Below are positions 1-5,596 of a stretch of DNA of 5,596 nucleotides, in pieces. The translations under genes and the position numbers were made by a program. Under the pieces are notes generated by a model. It saw nothing but the letters and a program-made list of their open reading frames with translations. It was not told the origin of the DNA and made no database searches. The first letter of the stretch is position 1, and each line of letters starts with the position of its first letter. The DNA is from Leptospiraceae bacterium UBA2033 (GTDB lineage Bacteria; Spirochaetota; Leptospiria; Leptospirales; Leptospiraceae). Location of the stretch: positions 1 through 5,596 of the forward strand of contig DDBL01000238.1 of assembly GCA_002333425.1 (NCBI GenBank), written 5' to 3'.

Positions 1-238
1 AAATACAAAGAGATGTATTTTCCTGAATAATATATCGGAAATAGGTAGGTCAAGGTCAATCCATAATTAAGTTTTTTTCATAAATACAATTTTATTTTTC
101 CGTAGCGACATAAAACACTTTAGACACCTATTCTATTTCACTAGTTTTATTGAATTCTTTGTTTGTTAATGGAAATTACTATCGATCGCAAAATGTCATC
201 CTGATGCTCTGGAACTGCGTAAAAACAAAGAAAGCGTA

Positions 239-318
239 TCTCACAGAGGGCACGGAGTTCACGGAGAGTATTAATTTTATTAACTCTTTTCTCTGTGCTC
301 TCAGTGTGCTCTGTGAGA
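239..318. repeat. Palindromic repeat with three CACRGAGNN nonamers per arm
   Basis: The left arm (239-268) contains three in-phase nonamers: CACAGAGGG, CACGGAGTT and CACGGAGAG. The right arm (289-318), read on the minus strand, contains CACAGAGCA, CACTGAGAG and CACAGAGAA. The arms agree at 23 of 30 positions, and several of the differences would be G-U wobbles in RNA. The outermost ten bases (TCTCACAGAG) match perfectly. A 20-base AT-rich spacer separates the arms. No T run follows immediately on either strand, so a standard intrinsic terminator is unlikely. From memory, similar CACAGAG-type nonamer repeats are scattered between genes in many environmental bacteria and often get misannotated as small proteins. 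Whether this is a mobile or non-autonomous element cannot be judged from one copy. Confidence 0.8.
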
Positions 319-359
319 AAATCATGCACTTAAACAAACGCACGAACTCACTCACGCTA

Positions 360-390
360 TTGCTAAATTTAATTTCGCAAAAACTCTAAT
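360..390 (+). promoter_or_regulatory. Possible sigma70-type promoter for the queE operon
   Basis: TTGCTA (360-365) matches the -35 consensus at four of six positions. TCTAAT (385-390) matches the -10 consensus at five of six. The 19-base spacer is longer than ideal. The site lies downstream of the palindromic repeat and about 70 bases before the chosen queE start. In such AT-rich DNA this match could be chance, so it is only a candidate. Confidence 0.2.
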
Positions 391-414
391 AATTTCAGAA
401 TCGATATTTAACAC

Positions 415-420
415 GGAAAG
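415..420 (+). promoter_or_regulatory. Candidate Shine-Dalgarno for an alternative queE TTG start
   Basis: GGAAAG lies five bases before a TTG at 426 that is in frame with queE. No purine-rich site is found before the ATG at 459. This site is therefore the main argument for the longer queE form, which would add 11 residues (MRLSFFYDISL) to the N-terminus. Confidence 0.3.
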
Positions 421-458
421 TTCTTTTGAGGCTCTCCTTTTTTTACGACATAAGTCTT

Positions 459-1160
459 ATGAAGGTTATCGTAAATGAGATTTTTTATTCCCTTTCGGGC
501 GAGGGGGTTTCGCACGGAGTTCCTACAGTATTTGTTCGGTTGGCGGGTTGTTCGCTTAGATGTGGGATGGACGGGACTCGCAAGCTCTGGTGTGACACTG
601 GTTATGCGCTTTCGGAAAAAGCAGGCTCGGAAATGAGCATGGAAGAAATTCTCGCGAAGGTCGAATCTTTTAGCAAAACTCCGACGCAGATACTTTTGAC
701 CGGTGGTGAGCCATTGGAAGGGGAAAAGAAATTTTTTTGTGCAGAATTTACAAAAATGGTTTATTTAAAGAGACATAATTCTAACTTTGCTTTTACGCGA
801 GTGGAGACAAATGGGAAGGAAGACATACAAGATTTGAAGCATATGGTATTTTCAATCGACTATAAATTGCCAGGTTCCGGCATGGAATCTTTAATGAACG
901 CAGATAACTTTCATTTTATTAAAACACGCAACAATCCGCTCGATGAAGTGAAATTTGTCGTTCGAGATCGCGCAGATTTTGATAGAAGTTTGGAAGTAAT
1001 CGAGGAATTTGGTTTGAATCAAAATCTAATTTTCTCGTCTGTCTATCACGATTTAAAACCTTCCCTTCTTGCTGATTGGCTCAAGGAAAAAAATATTCCC
1101 GGGGCACGATTTTCTATCCAACTTCATAAATATCTTTGGGGCGAGGAACGAGGAGTTTAA
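459..1160 (+). CDS. queE: 7-carboxy-7-deazaguanine synthase QueE (radical SAM)
   Basis: QueE is a cytosolic radical SAM enzyme that converts 6-carboxy-5,6,7,8-tetrahydropterin to 7-carboxy-7-deazaguanine, the step before preQ0 in queuosine precursor synthesis. The 233-residue protein opens with NEIFYSLSGEG (6-16), the typical QueE start. It then shows VFVRLAGC with cluster cysteines at 31, 35 and 45, WCDT (44-47), the SAM-binding TGGEP (81-85), VETNG (115-119), and a C-terminal HKYLWGEERGV that resembles the end of the Bacillus-type enzyme. Length is normal for the family. The odd point is the cluster motif, which is CX3CX9C instead of the usual CX3CX2C, owing to a seven-residue insertion before WCDT. 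The ATG at 459 was chosen because it puts NEIF a few residues from the N-terminus as in homologues; an in-frame TTG at 426 has the better ribosome site. The stop overlaps the next start (TAATG), which suggests translational coupling. Confidence 0.92.
   Translation: MKVIVNEIFYSLSGEGVSHGVPTVFVRLAGCSLRCGMDGTRKLWCDTGYALSEKAGSEMSMEEILAKVESFSKTPTQILLTGGEPLEGEKKFFCAEFTKMVYLKRHNSNFAFTRVETNGKEDIQDLKHMVFSIDYKLPGSGMESLMNADNFHFIKTRNNPLDEVKFVVRDRADFDRSLEVIEEFGLNQNLIFSSVYHDLKPSLLADWLKEKNIPGARFSIQLHKYLWGEERGV
1151..1155 (+). promoter_or_regulatory. Ribosome binding site fixing the SNF2 ATPase start
   Basis: AGGAG lies inside the last codons of queE, four bases before the ATG at 1160. A second GAGGA at 1143-1147 lies further upstream. 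This supports ATG 1160 over the in-frame TTG at 1136, which would add eight residues (MGRGTRSL) that are simply this purine-rich site translated. Confidence 0.65.
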
Positions 1161-4003
1161 TGGAATCATTAGTTCAATTCACACTCGACTTTGAAAAAAC
1201 TCGTCCGAATGAAGTCAAAGGAGAAATCCTTTACTTAAAATCACGCCCTGAATTTGGTTTTGGGCAAGTGAAAGCAATGAGTGAAGACCGGCTAACACTA
1301 TTTTTTCCCTCTTCTCTTCGTGAGATTGAACTTGATCAGAATGATACGGATATTCAGTATATACCTTCCAACTTACGTTCACTTTCTACTCTAGAATCTC
1401 GTCCTTATGAAATGTATCTTTCTCTAAAAGCACTCGAATTAAAACTCACTCACGCATTCGATAAACTATCTTCCCTTTCCAATTCCAGAACTCGTCTATT
1501 GCCACACCAAATTGAATCTACTTATATCGTGGTTAATAGTCTGAAACCGCGCTTCATTCTTGCCGATGAAGTTGGACTTGGCAAAACAATCGAAGCCGCT
1601 CTCATTATGAAGGAATTGATTTTTAGAAATGCCTACAAGCGCGTACTCATTGTTACCCCTTCTCCGCTTCTTGTTCAATGGAAACAAGAGTTGAAGAATA
1701 AATTCAACGAAGACTTCACCATCATCAAACGTAAAAATTTCATTTCTGACAATGAAAATAACTGGCAGAATTTCAATCATGTTATCACATCCGTTGACTT
1801 TATCAAAAATCCACGTTATGCGGAAGATATTCTCAAGAAAAAATGGGACATCGTTATTTTTGACGAAGCCCATCGCCTAAGACGCGATTACTCCAAAATT
1901 ACCCGCGCGTATTTGTTTGCCGAAAAGGTTTCTAAGAAATGTGAATGTCTTTTGCTCTTAACCGCTACTCCTTTTCGTGGAAAGTTAGAAGAGTTATATT
2001 ACTTAATGCATCTTGTAGATCCAAATATCCTCGGTCCATATCATAGTTTCGTAAATGATTATGTGGTTGGAAATAAATCTGACTTAAAAGAAAAAATTTC
2101 TAAAGTCCTACTTAGACGACGCAAAGTAGAAATCGGCGGATTTACAAAACGTTTTGCCAAGACAGTGAAAATAGATCTCTCCGAACAAGAACGTCAGTTC
2201 TATGAGGAAACTACTGAGTATGTGCGACGTGAATACAACCTTGCTATGAACACTAAAAATCGTGCTATCGGTTTTGTGATGATTGTATTTCAAAAACTTT
2301 TGGATTCTTCTAACGCTGCACTTCTCTCAGCACTTACACGTAGAAAATTTTTGATTGAATCTAGAATGCACAAATTCCAATTAAAAGCCCAAGAACTAGA
2401 TGAATGGGATTTGGATGAAACAGAGGATGTAGAAGATTTTATTTCTGGTCTAGATGATTCTGCTCATATCGAATTACAGAACGTTAGGCGCGAGTTATTG
2501 TCCTTAAATCGTTTAATTATGTTAGGCAAATCTATCAAAGAAGATAGAAAGGCTATGAAACTAAAAGAGACTCTTTTACGCTTACGCAAAGAAGGTCAAA
2601 AGAAATTTATCATATTCACCCAGTTTAGGAGCACGCAAGACTATCTCTTTAGTCTTTTGGATGATTTCAAAGTTGTATTATTTCATGGCTCCCTTTCAGC
2701 AGATGGAAAAGAAGAAGCAATTCAAAAGTTCAAAGAAGATTTCGAAATCCTCATTTGCACTGAAGCAGGTGGGGAAGGACGAAACCTGCAATTTTCCAAT
2801 GTGTTGTTTAATTACGATTTGCCGTGGAGCCCTTTGAAAATCGAGCAAAGGATAGGTCGTATTCACCGCTTTGGACAAAAGAAAGATGTCTATATTTTCA
2901 ACTTCGCAAGTAAGGACACAGTTGCCGAAAGAATACTAGAAGTTCTAACGAATAAAATCAAACTATTTGAAGAATCTATCGGAACGTCAGACGCTCTTCT
3001 CGGAACGATTGAAGACGAGTTAGATTTTAATTCTGGATTCATGAAGTTTATCACCGGCTGTAAAACCAAAGAAGAAATCGAACAGGAAATGGATTTACGA
3101 ATCAAAGTCGCCGAACAAGGATTTAACAAGTTAAATGCTCTTGTCACTCCCAAGTTAATTGACTTTAATTTGCAGGATTACTACGATCATACACTAAGTG
3201 AGCGGCAATACAATAATAGCCACTTGGAAGATTTTGTTGTTTCCTTTGCAAAACACTTTCCTACCGAATGTGGTTCAGAAATGACATTACTTCCTGAGAA
3301 TAAGCGAATGTATTCCATTCAAACTGGAAAAGAAATCAAAACTGGAACCTTTCATTCTGAGGATGCACTACAAAATGATTCGCTGGAGTTTCTGGCGTTT
3401 GGTCATCCGTTAGTCGAAAGAGCAATTCAATACTTTTTAGAATCCAAAAGTGGATTTTCAAAAATGTATTTTTCTCTTCCAGGTTATGAATCTAAGGTTC
3501 TATTTGTATTTCTTGTCGAGTTTCAGTTTAGTCTAAAACGAACAGAAATCTTTTACTTTGAGTATGACTTTTCTTTAGATATGGTTTCTGAATTAACATC
3601 CATTCCAGCGCAAATCCAAGAAAACTCTTCGCAAGTAAATCCACATTTCAAAGAAACCCTCCGTGTGGAATCTGCGTTTATCCGTTGTTATGAAAAACTT
3701 CTTTCTAAAGTCGAACTTAGAAAAGAAGAACTTGTCAAAAACACAATCTCTATTTTCAAAAAAGAAGAATACAAAATCGAAGTCACCAGCCAAAAAGTAA
3801 TCCGCCAACTCCAAGAAAAACTAAACCGCCAAGAAGCCCAAGAAAAATGGGATCCACGCCCTGAGCGCAAATCAGTCATTAACCGCACGAAAAATGAAAT
3901 CATGAAAGTTCGAGAAGACTACGAGCGGGAAATGCGAAAAGTGCGAAATGGTAGCACAATTCACTTTCGAATTGAATTGTTTCAGGCGTACATTGGGAAT
4001 TGA
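1160..4003 (+). CDS. RapA-like SNF2-family ATPase/helicase
   Basis: This is a 947-residue superfamily 2 ATPase of the SNF2/RapA branch, expected to translocate on DNA or remodel nucleic acid-protein complexes in the cytosol. Lobe 1 shows LLPHQ (113-117), Walker A DEVGLGKT (136-143), motif Ia VLIVTPSPLLVQW (162-174), DEAH (235-238) and LTATP (267-271). Lobe 2 shows FIIFTQF (483-489), HGSLS (509-513), ICTEAGGEGRNLQF (532-545), DLPWSP (553-558) and the arginine-finger motif QRIGRIHRFGQ (563-573). Residues 32-56 (FGFGQVKAM...LTLFFPSS) resemble the first Tudor-like fold of E. coli RapA, but the N-terminus is about 40 residues shorter, so a second Tudor copy seems missing. An acidic linker (412-433) joins the lobes. 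The C-terminal third (about 620-947) has FGHPLVERAI (747-756) and a Lys/Glu-rich, probably coiled-coil end (about 840-930). Direct RapA orthology (RNA polymerase recycling) is not established; a defence or DNA-modification role such as DpdE or DrmD is possible. Confidence 0.88.
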   Translation: MESLVQFTLDFEKTRPNEVKGEILYLKSRPEFGFGQVKAMSEDRLTLFFPSSLREIELDQNDTDIQYIPSNLRSLSTLESRPYEMYLSLKALELKLTHAFDKLSSLSNSRTRLLPHQIESTYIVVNSLKPRFILADEVGLGKTIEAALIMKELIFRNAYKRVLIVTPSPLLVQWKQELKNKFNEDFTIIKRKNFISDNENNWQNFNHVITSVDFIKNPRYAEDILKKKWDIVIFDEAHRLRRDYSKITRAYLFAEKVSKKCECLLLLTATPFRGKLEELYYLMHLVDPNILGPYHSFVNDYVVGNKSDLKEKISKVLLRRRKVEIGGFTKRFAKTVKIDLSEQERQFYEETTEYVRREYNLAMNTKNRAIGFVMIVFQKLLDSSNAALLSALTRRKFLIESRMHKFQLKAQELDEWDLDETEDVEDFISGLDDSAHIELQNVRRELLSLNRLIMLGKSIKEDRKAMKLKETLLRLRKEGQKKFIIFTQFRSTQDYLFSLLDDFKVVLFHGSLSADGKEEAIQKFKEDFEILICTEAGGEGRNLQFSNVLFNYDLPWSPLKIEQRIGRIHRFGQKKDVYIFNFASKDTVAERILEVLTNKIKLFEESIGTSDALLGTIEDELDFNSGFMKFITGCKTKEEIEQEMDLRIKVAEQGFNKLNALVTPKLIDFNLQDYYDHTLSERQYNNSHLEDFVVSFAKHFPTECGSEMTLLPENKRMYSIQTGKEIKTGTFHSEDALQNDSLEFLAFGHPLVERAIQYFLESKSGFSKMYFSLPGYESKVLFVFLVEFQFSLKRTEIFYFEYDFSLDMVSELTSIPAQIQENSSQVNPHFKETLRVESAFIRCYEKLLSKVELRKEELVKNTISIFKKEEYKIEVTSQKVIRQLQEKLNRQEAQEKWDPRPERKSVINRTKNEIMKVREDYEREMRKVRNGSTIHFRIELFQAYIGN
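3956..3980 (+). other. Small stem-loop at the SNF2 gene end
   Basis: ACAATTC (3956-3962) and GAATTGT (3974-3980) form a perfect 7-bp inverted repeat with an 11-base loop. It ends 19 bases before the TTG start of the next gene and lies inside coding sequence. The stem is AT-rich and has no T run directly after it, so it is not a convincing terminator. It could affect translation of the downstream gene, or be chance. Confidence 0.25.
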
Positions 4004-5484
4004 TTTTATTGTTTTATTCCCTATTCTCAAATTTTATAAGAACTCTATTCTGCGTTCTTATATGTTTGTATGTTCTATCTTGCAAGCCACCCTTAGCTAA
4101 CGAACCCAGTTTACTTCGTATTAGCATCGAGTCTGACCCTTCCACTTTAGATCCAATCTATGCAGTTGATTTGACTTCGCAAAAAATAAACTCATTGCTA
4201 TTTGTAAAACTTTTTAAGTTTAACAAGAACGGAAAAGTAGAAGGTGATTTAGTAAAAGAATTTTTTCTAGAAAAAGATTCTCTGAATATAAAACTAAAAC
4301 AACTGGATACAAGTAGCAAAATAAAATTAACCGCAGACGATGTAATGTATTCTTTAAATCGTTTGAAGACAGAAAAAGGACCGAGAAAGTCAAAGTATTC
4401 GTTTCTAAAGGGATTCTACAAAATCTCGGATTCCGAACTTAAAATTAAGCTAGATTCGATGAGTCTTAAAAATATCGAATTATTAGCATTAGCCCCTGCA
4501 TCCATCTATCAGGAAATAGCACATCGGCAAGACGGAAGTTTTAAGAGTAGCGGAATTTATTATTTAGAAAAATGGAATAAAAATGATTCGATTGAAATGC
4601 GCTCTAATTTTCCTTTTGAAGAAAGTCGATTTCCTAAAACTTTAATTCTTCAAGTTTTAAATCAACCATCTAGCGCGATCTATCTTTTCCGAAAAGGCAA
4701 TATTGATGTCATGAAAATTCCTTATTTTTTATTGGCTCATCCTGCCGTAAAAGAAAATTCCAAAAAAATTCTAAAAGGAAAGTCAGTTCAATACATTGCG
4801 GTTAATCACAATAATCCTTGTTTTGATTTGCCATTTCGAAAAGCATTAAACTTAGCAATTGATCGGGATTTGATTATCGAAAAAATATTTGAATCCTCCG
4901 CAAGTAAAATCAACTCCTCTGTAACAAATGAATACTTGGAGCTTTATACAAAGGAAAAATTTCATGATACCTATGATATGAATTTAGCGAAAAAGCATTT
5001 AGCGGAATCTAAATGTTATCCGCAAATTTTAAATCAGACTTTAGAATTACGAATGCGAGCAGATGACGAAAATAAAGCAAAGGGACAAGTAATAGCACAA
5101 TACCTAAAAAACCTAGGTTTAAAAATTTCAATTCTTCCCATGGAAAAAACAAAATTATACAAAGAAAATGGAGAAAAAAAAGGAGATTTTACTTTACTAA
5201 CTTGGTACATTGATTATGATTCAATTTACAATTTTATAGATCCATTATTCGCAAAAGATAGTTCTGGAAATGGAGGCAACCGGTCATTTTACTCAAACCC
5301 ACAGATCGAAGACTACATCCGCCAAATACGCATTAACCCCGAAGCGGCTACTGACCCAGTCAAAATTGTCCAACTCTTAAAAGAAGATTATCCCTGGATA
5401 TTTCTCTGGTCGATTCATGAAAATTATGTTCTATCTACAAAAGCAACACAATTTCCTGAACTTATCCAATTACTAATTCAATAG
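4000..5484 (+). CDS. Family 5 ABC transporter solute-binding lipoprotein
   Basis: This is a 494-residue extracytoplasmic solute-binding protein of the oligopeptide/dipeptide type (SBP_bac_5). Such proteins capture peptides, nickel or other solutes for an ABC permease. A hydrophobic signal segment (residues 15-27) ends in VLSC, with lipidated Cys28 followed by Lys-Pro-Pro, so it is probably a membrane-anchored lipoprotein. Family landmarks are ESDPSTLDPIYAVD (44-57), LTADDVMYSLNRL (110-122), APASIYQEI (165-173), GIYYLEKWNKNDSIEMRSN (185-203), YLFRKGNIDVM (228-238), FRKALNLAIDRDLIIEKIF (279-297) and the C-terminal DYPWIFLWSIHENYV (463-477). The length is a little short for the family. The TTG start overlaps the upstream stop (TTGA) and has no clear ribosome site, so re-initiation is likely. 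A later start near Arg14 would also leave an adequate signal peptide. No permease or ATPase gene is adjacent, so the substrate is unknown. Confidence 0.85.
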   Translation: MILLFYSLFSNFIRTLFCVLICLYVLSCKPPLANEPSLLRISIESDPSTLDPIYAVDLTSQKINSLLFVKLFKFNKNGKVEGDLVKEFFLEKDSLNIKLKQLDTSSKIKLTADDVMYSLNRLKTEKGPRKSKYSFLKGFYKISDSELKIKLDSMSLKNIELLALAPASIYQEIAHRQDGSFKSSGIYYLEKWNKNDSIEMRSNFPFEESRFPKTLILQVLNQPSSAIYLFRKGNIDVMKIPYFLLAHPAVKENSKKILKGKSVQYIAVNHNNPCFDLPFRKALNLAIDRDLIIEKIFESSASKINSSVTNEYLELYTKEKFHDTYDMNLAKKHLAESKCYPQILNQTLELRMRADDENKAKGQVIAQYLKNLGLKISILPMEKTKLYKENGEKKGDFTLLTWYIDYDSIYNFIDPLFAKDSSGNGGNRSFYSNPQIEDYIRQIRINPEAATDPVKIVQLLKEDYPWIFLWSIHENYVLSTKATQFPELIQLLIQ

Positions 5485-5504
5485 TGTTATCGAAAAATAA
5501 AATA

Positions 5505-5513
5505 GAGATGAGG
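5505..5513 (+). promoter_or_regulatory. Ribosome binding site for the HMA-like gene
   Basis: GAGATGAGG sits nine bases before the TTG at 5523. The ATG inside it is followed at once by AGG TAA, so it cannot be the start. This site is the main reason for choosing TTG 5523 as the start of the last gene. Confidence 0.6.
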
Positions 5514-5522
5514 TAAATTTAC

Positions 5523-5596
5523 TTGAAAAAGACAACCTTTCATATTCAAAAAATGGACTGCCCCTCTGAAGAACAGTTGATTCGAATGAAATTGTC
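5523..5596 (+). CDS. N-terminus of HMA-like putative cation transport protein (partial)
   Basis: Only 24 codons are in the window; the gene runs off the right edge. The peptide begins LKKTTFHIQKMDCPSEEQLI (first residue read as Met) and continues with RMKL. The beta-strand followed by MDCPSEE is the pattern of a heavy-metal-associated (HMA) domain in which the usual MxCxxC is reduced to a single Cys with a following Glu pair. From memory, this form opens cation transporter proteins in several Gram-negative groups, but the body of the protein is not visible and a free-standing HMA protein is equally possible. The TTG start is supported by a good ribosome site and by homologous-looking MKKTTF-type starts. 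It follows the lipoprotein gene after 38 bases, so it may share its transcript. Confidence 0.6.
   Translation, partial: MKKTTFHIQKMDCPSEEQLIRMKL

Larger units (their letters stand above)
1..425. other. AT-rich gene-free leader region
   Basis: I see no convincing gene here. The first 30 bases could encode the last nine residues of an upstream + strand gene (KYKEMYFPE, then TAA), but that is too short to support. The stretch is AT-rich, with T runs near 71-77 and 91-100 and a tandem GGTCAA pair at 48-59. Its main content is the palindromic nonamer repeat at 239-318, described separately. The two short open frames at 150-389 (+) and 147-329 (-) overlap that repeat. They are best explained as by-products of its 9-base periodicity, because both strands give Thr-Glu-x-Thr-Glu peptides. 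Confidence 0.7.

Noticed and set aside
1..20. Perfect 7-bp inverted repeat AAATACA/TGTATTT at the left edge, possibly a terminator
   Set aside because: The stem is almost all A-T, only a few T bases follow, and the upstream context is missing. In this AT-rich DNA it could be chance.
30..59. Possible minus-strand promoter using the GGTCAA pair (TTGACC) and TATTAT or TATATT
   Set aside because: Spacings of 15 or 19 bases are poor and no minus-strand gene start is visible before the left edge.
239..318. CRISPR array or intrinsic terminator
   Set aside because: The units are contiguous 9-mers without spacers, and no T run directly follows the hairpin on either strand.
147..329. 60-codon - strand open frame
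   Set aside because: It covers the same repeat from the other side and gives the same TExTE pattern, as expected from an inverted repeat with a 9-base period.
150..389. 79-codon + strand open frame before queE
   Set aside because: It spans the palindromic nonamer repeat, its Thr-Glu and Leu-Cys-rich parts are translated repeat units, it has no ribosome site, and it resembles no family I know.
1496..1873. 125-codon minus-strand open frame inside the SNF2 gene
   Set aside because: It is antisense to the conserved ATPase motifs, and its openness follows from the codon use of the real gene. The other minus-strand frames at 2108-3903 are the same kind of shadow.
459..5596. A complete known defence island (DISARM, Dpd, BREX)
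   Set aside because: Only one SNF2-type ATPase is present; no methyltransferase, nuclease, DpdA-type transglycosylase or PglZ-like protein is seen in the window.

Overview
The window looks like a chromosomal segment of a low-GC Gram-negative bacterium. A Leptospira-like spirochaete is the best guess. This rests on the AT-rich codon use, the TTG starts, the spirochaete-style lipoprotein signal ending in Leu-Ser-Cys, and the general look of the proteins. It is an inference from style, not from a marker gene.

Layout: bases 1-425 hold no convincing gene. Their one notable structure is an 80-bp imperfect palindrome (239-318). Each arm is three in-phase copies of a 9-base unit, CACRGAGNN, and this produces false Thr-Glu-rich reading frames on both strands. 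After that, four genes run on the + strand with almost no gaps: queE (459-1160), a RapA-like SNF2-family ATPase of 947 residues (1160-4003), a family 5 solute-binding lipoprotein (4000-5484), and the 5' end of a heavy-metal-associated (HMA)-like protein (5523 to the window edge).

The first two junctions are overlaps: TAATG for queE/SNF2 and TTGA for SNF2/lipoprotein. The third gap is 38 bases with a good ribosome binding site. This suggests one co-transcribed unit, although the gene functions do not form an obvious pathway. QueE makes the 7-deazaguanine precursor 7-carboxy-7-deazaguanine (CDG), normally for queuosine in tRNA. The SNF2 protein has the helicase motifs of the RapA/HepA branch plus a RapA-like Tudor-type N-terminal segment. 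The lipoprotein resembles oligopeptide-binding components, but no permease genes are visible. The last gene probably begins a metal-cation transport protein.

The most interesting points are the tight coupling of a 7-deazaguanine gene to a SNF2 ATPase, which raises but does not prove a link to 7-deazaguanine DNA modification (Dpd-type) systems; the unusual cysteine spacing of the QueE cluster motif; and the palindromic nonamer repeat. No complete known defence or modification system is present within the window.
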